Shown here in pieces: positions 15,387 to 18,625 of a stretch of DNA of 18,625 bases. Both the position numbers and the translations under genes were made by a program. The DNA lies in the NCBI GenBank assembly GCA_036308445.1, contig JAXJVS010000061.1, positions 1 through 18,625 on the forward strand, written 5' to 3'. Below the pieces are notes generated by a model. It saw only the letters and a program-made list of their open reading frames with translations. It did not search any database and had not been told where the DNA came from. The DNA comes from MGBC113645 sp036308445. Lineage in GTDB: Bacteria > Bacillota_I > Bacilli_A > Erysipelotrichales > Coprobacillaceae. Every line of letters begins with the position of its first letter. The first letter of the stretch is position 1.

Positions 15387-15797
15387 ATGAAAGAAATGAG
15401 CTATGGAAGAGGTTATGTATATTCCCTGCAATATCACATTGTATGGTGTGTAAAGTATCGTAGAGATATATTAACTGATGAAATAGAAAATGATTTTAAA
15501 ACAATAATCAATGATATAGCAAGGCAATACAATATCATAATTATTGAAATGAAAACCGATAAAAATTACGTTCACTTACAAATTGAATGTAAACCTCAGC
15601 ATTATATTCCTGATATAGTTAAGATATTTAAAGGAGTATCTGCCAAGGCACTATTTGAAAAACATCCAGAAATAAGAGAATATTTAGTTGATAAGCATCT
15701 ATGGAATTCAAGTTATTTTGTTGTTACAGGTAGTGATGATATAGACAATGAAATAGAGGAATACATTAATATACAAAAGCAAGAAAAGCGTAATTAG
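15387..15797 (+). mobile_element. tnpA: IS200/IS605-family transposase TnpA with altered HUH motif
   Basis: 136 residues, full length for the family. N-terminal RGYVYSLQYHIVWCVKYR, FKGVSAKALFEKHPE, HLWNSSYFVVTG and the C-terminal EEYINIQKQ helix, with catalytic tyrosine Y126 and Q130, are typical of TnpA enzymes that move single-stranded IS copies. The metal-binding HUH motif, normally as in DHxHLLI, reads KNYVHLQI: first histidine replaced by tyrosine (Y61, codon TAC; H63 kept). This one-base change (CAC to TAC) would be expected to impair catalysis. No tnpB lies beside it, so it is an IS200-like single-gene element or a remnant of a longer one. I could not define the element's ends. After the TAG the same frame runs 26 more codons. 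Confidence 0.88.
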
Positions 15798-15903
15798 ACT
15801 TCCAATGTTTTAGAGAAATGGTTTTGGAATCTTCCTAAATTGACATTGAAAGAGAAACAAAAAAGGAATATAATTAAATGAGCAAAAAAGGATGTGAGTG
15901 ATA

Positions 15904-18006
15904 ATGAATAAAAATGCTAAAAAAGTATTAATTATAACTACCGCTTTAACGCTATCGTTATCTTTGATTCTTACCATGAAAAATAATAATACTGCTTATT
16001 CTGAGTATTCAGACAGTATTACAGGTGACGATACTTTCTATATCATTGATGAAAATGGTGATGCCATAACAATCACCCCTTCTCAAAGTGAACTAGAAAA
16101 GTTAAAAGAAGAAGAAAATAACAATTACGAAGTGGTATGCGTCAGCGAATATGACACTGAGGTTATCGGTGAATACGATGATGTTGAAGAGGCTCAGGAT
16201 ATGTATGAGCAAGCTGTAAATATGACGATGATGAGAAGAACGGTTTCTTCACAAGAAATACAAGTTGTCAATAACGATAACGTTGTTGCAACCAATGCTG
16301 ATGTTAAAGGAATCGTAAGATTCAAACGTACAGTGGCGACAAACAGTTCTGGAAATAGTTATGTTAAGAATATAACCTATAAGGAAGTTATAACAGGTAG
16401 AACTGGATATATCAACCCTAGCGCTATTAGTGATGCTGCTTATATTAGAACTGAATCTGACGGTATAGTATGTAAGATGAGTGGCGTTGTGATTAAGGTG
16501 GATTTAGATGATGTACAAGCTATAGAAAGCTTTGATGACAGTCTTAAGCTTAGTTATTATTATATTTCTGATGGATATTTAATCCATTATTTTACATACT
16601 ATGATGGTTCATCAGTTGCAATGGGAAGTACTAGAGTTGGTTATAAGCCTAGTTATTTAAGTAGTGGTGTGAAATATTATAGTTATGACGGTCACTATTT
16701 TTATAAATCTTTTGATACTATGATTACTGATTACCAAAATGATACATATACAAATTCTATTAATAGTACTAATCCTTATTATAATTATTACCAATATTTA
16801 TCTTTAAGGTCTAATGCTATATTTACAGGTACACAGTATAATAATTACATAACAAGCAAAAAAGAAAATTCTGTTATGGCAGATCTTGGCGATGATTTTG
16901 TGAATGCCCAAAATACTTATACAATTAATTCTATGTTAATGTTTGGAGTAGCAATCAATGAAAGCGGTTGGGGAACAAGCAATATTGCGATATCAAAAAA
17001 TAATTTATTTGGTTTGAACGCAGCTGATTCTAATACCGATAATGCCAATACTTATTATAGTTTAACTTCTTGTATTAATGATTGGGCTTATGGCTGGATG
17101 TCTTGTCAATATTTAGACGGTACTGATTATAGATATAGAGGACCTCATTTCGGAGATAAACAAAGTGGTATTAATGTAAAATATGCATCAGATCCATATT
17201 GGGGAGAAAAAGGATCAAGTAGAAGTTATTATTTCGATACTTCAAAATCTGATTATGGACGTTATACAATCGGTATCGCCTCTTCACCTATTATTAATCT
17301 TTACAAAGAAGCAAATACAAACAAGGTTATTTATACATCTGAAGCAGGAGAAGATGGAAATTTATATGATTATCCTTTAATCATATTAGATACTGTAACT
17401 ACTAATGGAGTAAAGTATTATAAAGTTCAGTCCGATATGGCATTAAAAGATGATAGAAACGGTCGAGATGTGACTGCTACATATAAACCTTCAAGAGATT
17501 ATGTCTATGCAAAAGCTAGTGATGTAGATATTGTCTTTGAAGGTTCTGGTGAAATATCTGTCCCTAGTATGACTTTTGATGATGTGCTTGAAAATTTATC
17601 ACTAACAAATTCTAGTAATTACTTAACAGGATTTACTTTAGGAACAAATATTTCTACAATAACATCAAAAATAAAAAAACTAGATTCAAGCATAACGGTT
17701 ACTTTTAAAAATAGTAGCTCAACTACAATTACCAGTGCAACTATAGCAACAGGTATGACAATGACAATTGGTATAGGAAGTAATAGCAAAACATATACCG
17801 TTGTTATTCGTGGAGATGTTAATGGTGACGGAAAAGTAAACGCTAAAGACTTATTAAAAATGGAAAAATATATAATTTCCCCTAAAATTAATACTTTAAC
17901 AGATTTAGAATTTTACGCTTCAGATATCAACCAAGATAGCAAAGTAAACGCAACAGATTTATTAAAAGTAGAATTATATATAGTAAAAGGAAACACATTA
18001 AATTAG
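15904..18006 (+). CDS. Secreted N-acetylglucosaminidase (GH73-like) with C-terminal type I dockerin
   Basis: 700 residues. An N-terminal signal peptide or anchor (basic MNKNAKK, hydrophobic to about residue 25) shows export. A long unassigned region with tyrosine-rich stretches (YKPSYLSSGVKYYSYDGHYF) leads to the glucosaminidase domain, about 300-450: INSMLMFGVAINESGWGTSN with likely catalytic E353, then KNNLFGLNA and INVKYASDPYWGEK. An SH3-like segment (about 462-545) follows, then a beta-rich linker, and finally a dockerin (638-700) with two calcium loops, DVNGDGKVNAKD and DINQDSKVNATD. The enzyme should cut peptidoglycan glycan strands, and the dockerin should dock it to a cohesin-bearing partner. 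ATG 15904 is chosen over GTG 15898 for spacing from AAGGAT. A TTGACA/TATAAT pair upstream is 23 bases apart, so the promoter is unclear. The next gene, 11 bp on, may encode the partner. Confidence 0.85.
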   Translation: MNKNAKKVLIITTALTLSLSLILTMKNNNTAYSEYSDSITGDDTFYIIDENGDAITITPSQSELEKLKEEENNNYEVVCVSEYDTEVIGEYDDVEEAQDMYEQAVNMTMMRRTVSSQEIQVVNNDNVVATNADVKGIVRFKRTVATNSSGNSYVKNITYKEVITGRTGYINPSAISDAAYIRTESDGIVCKMSGVVIKVDLDDVQAIESFDDSLKLSYYYISDGYLIHYFTYYDGSSVAMGSTRVGYKPSYLSSGVKYYSYDGHYFYKSFDTMITDYQNDTYTNSINSTNPYYNYYQYLSLRSNAIFTGTQYNNYITSKKENSVMADLGDDFVNAQNTYTINSMLMFGVAINESGWGTSNIAISKNNLFGLNAADSNTDNANTYYSLTSCINDWAYGWMSCQYLDGTDYRYRGPHFGDKQSGINVKYASDPYWGEKGSSRSYYFDTSKSDYGRYTIGIASSPIINLYKEANTNKVIYTSEAGEDGNLYDYPLIILDTVTTNGVKYYKVQSDMALKDDRNGRDVTATYKPSRDYVYAKASDVDIVFEGSGEISVPSMTFDDVLENLSLTNSSNYLTGFTLGTNISTITSKIKKLDSSITVTFKNSSSTTITSATIATGMTMTIGIGSNSKTYTVVIRGDVNGDGKVNAKDLLKMEKYIISPKINTLTDLEFYASDINQDSKVNATDLLKVELYIVKGNTLN

Positions 18007-18017
18007 AGAGGTTTATT

Positions 18018-18625
18018 ATGAAAAAAATTTTAATAACATTAGCTCTGCTTATAACCCTATTTACTCAAGCAAGTGGTGTTCAAGCAGCAAATGCAGAAGG
18101 AACTATTACCGGAAGCACAACAGTAAAAGTTGGAAATACAGTAAGTATAAAAGTCACCATTAAAGGATCCAAATTATATATGATCAAAGGAACAGTAAGT
18201 TCTAGTGATTCTTCTATACTTGCAGGTTCCGGAAGCATATATAAAAAAGCAGATTTAACAGAAAACGAAAATGGATTCAGTTCAGTTTCTACTACAGTAA
18301 CATTTACAGCAAAAAAATCCGGAAATGTAAAGATAAAATTTACTCCCGATAGTGGAAATTGTTTAGATGTCGATTCCAACAATGTCAGTATTTCTATATC
18401 ATCACTAACAATCACAGTAAAAGAAAAAGAAACTAGTACTAATTCAGGAACCGGAACATCCAACAATAATGCTGGTTCAACATCTAACAACAATGAACCA
18501 GTCGAAGATACTCGTTCCAAAGAAAATTCACTTTCTTCATTAAAAGTTTCAGAAGGCACATTATCTCCCGCTTTTAATGCTAGCACAACTAAATATAAGG
18601 TAGAGGTAGGAAGCACCGTAAATAA
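18018..18625 (+). CDS. Secreted surface protein with cohesin-like domain and cadherin-like beta-sandwich repeat, 3' end outside window
   Basis: 202 codons are present. Signal peptide MKKILITLALLITLFTQASG, likely cut after VQAANA. The first mature domain (about 28-136, GTITGSTTVKVGNTVSIKVTIKG to SISISSLTITVKEKE) is beta-rich and has the start and size of the cohesin/carbohydrate-binding superfamily; this is a resemblance by pattern only. A Ser/Thr/Asn/Gly linker (STNSGTGTSNNNAGSTSNNN) joins it to LSSLKVSEGTLSPAFNASTT followed by KYKVEVGSTV, the opening of a cadherin-like beta-sandwich repeat (PF12733 type). Ribosome binding site AGAGAGG lies before ATG 18018, 11 bp after the dockerin gene, so an operon is likely. 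Wall-anchor or further domains would lie beyond the window. Confidence 0.7.
   Translation, partial: MKKILITLALLITLFTQASGVQAANAEGTITGSTTVKVGNTVSIKVTIKGSKLYMIKGTVSSSDSSILAGSGSIYKKADLTENENGFSSVSTTVTFTAKKSGNVKIKFTPDSGNCLDVDSNNVSISISSLTITVKEKETSTNSGTGTSNNNAGSTSNNNEPVEDTRSKENSLSSLKVSEGTLSPAFNASTTKYKVEVGSTVN

Noticed and set aside
15840..15874. TTGACA and TATAAT upstream of the glucosaminidase gene as its promoter
   Set aside because: Both hexamers are perfect but 23 bases apart, too far for standard sigma-A recognition.
18080..18616. 178-residue minus-strand frame
   Set aside because: Antisense to the cohesin-like secreted protein, which has a signal peptide, ribosome binding site and recognisable domains.
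1..18625. Whole genome reading TGA as tryptophan (code 4)
   Set aside because: About 25 Trp codons in leuS, and those I checked in the glucosaminidase gene, are TGG. Every other intact gene is free of internal TGA, so a general reassignment is not supported.

Overview
The window is AT-rich and carries Gram-positive signals: strong GGAGG ribosome binding sites, sigma-A type promoters, a T-box in front of leuS, a SAM riboswitch in front of metK, a long-form HPF, and a yugI(S1)-pgi pair. Together with a dockerin-bearing N-acetylglucosaminidase these suggest an anaerobic, probably gut-living low-GC Bacillota. Erysipelotrichia (Coprobacillaceae-like) is my best guess from protein flavour alone; I could not test it, and species is not inferable.

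Layout. 1-819 (-): an AAA-ATPase-like gene running off the left edge, interrupted by three in-frame TGA codons and no other lesion. 919-3612 (-): leuS with its Leu (CUC) T-box, promoter and terminator. 3656-7226 (-): two tandem ABC transporter subunits, each an ATPase fused to an FtsX/MacB-type permease. 7265-8215 (+): a TIGR01212/YtqA-type radical SAM protein, divergent from the ABC operon. 8211-8440: no confident gene, but a perfect 16-bp hairpin. 8441-9028 (-): hpf. 9078-10609 (-): metK, its SAM riboswitch and, inside the same inferred transcript, a 42-codon small ORF whose stop codon lies 2 nt from the riboswitch P1 helix. 10623-11313 (-): a NifU-type Fe-S scaffold gene and mscL, overlapping by one base. 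11326-13218 (-): an ECF sigma factor, its zinc-finger anti-sigma membrane protein and a YfjL-like membrane-anchored protein as a tight operon. 13279-14998 (+): yugI/cvfD and pgi, overlapping by one base, with a terminator. 15000-15386: apparently decayed coding sequence. 15362-15797 (+): an IS200/IS605 TnpA whose HUH motif has lost its first histidine. 15904-18625 (+): a secreted GH73-like glucosaminidase with a C-terminal type I dockerin, followed 11 bp later by a secreted protein (cut by the window edge) with a cohesin-like first domain and a cadherin-like beta-sandwich repeat.

The core genes (leuS, metK, hpf, pgi, nifU-like, mscL) are ordinary. The most unusual parts are the TGA-only interruption of the AAA-ATPase gene, the small ORF coupled to the SAM riboswitch, and the possible dockerin/cohesin-like cell-surface pair at the right edge. 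The genome as a whole does not look like a TGA=Trp genome, because about 25 Trp codons in leuS are all TGG.
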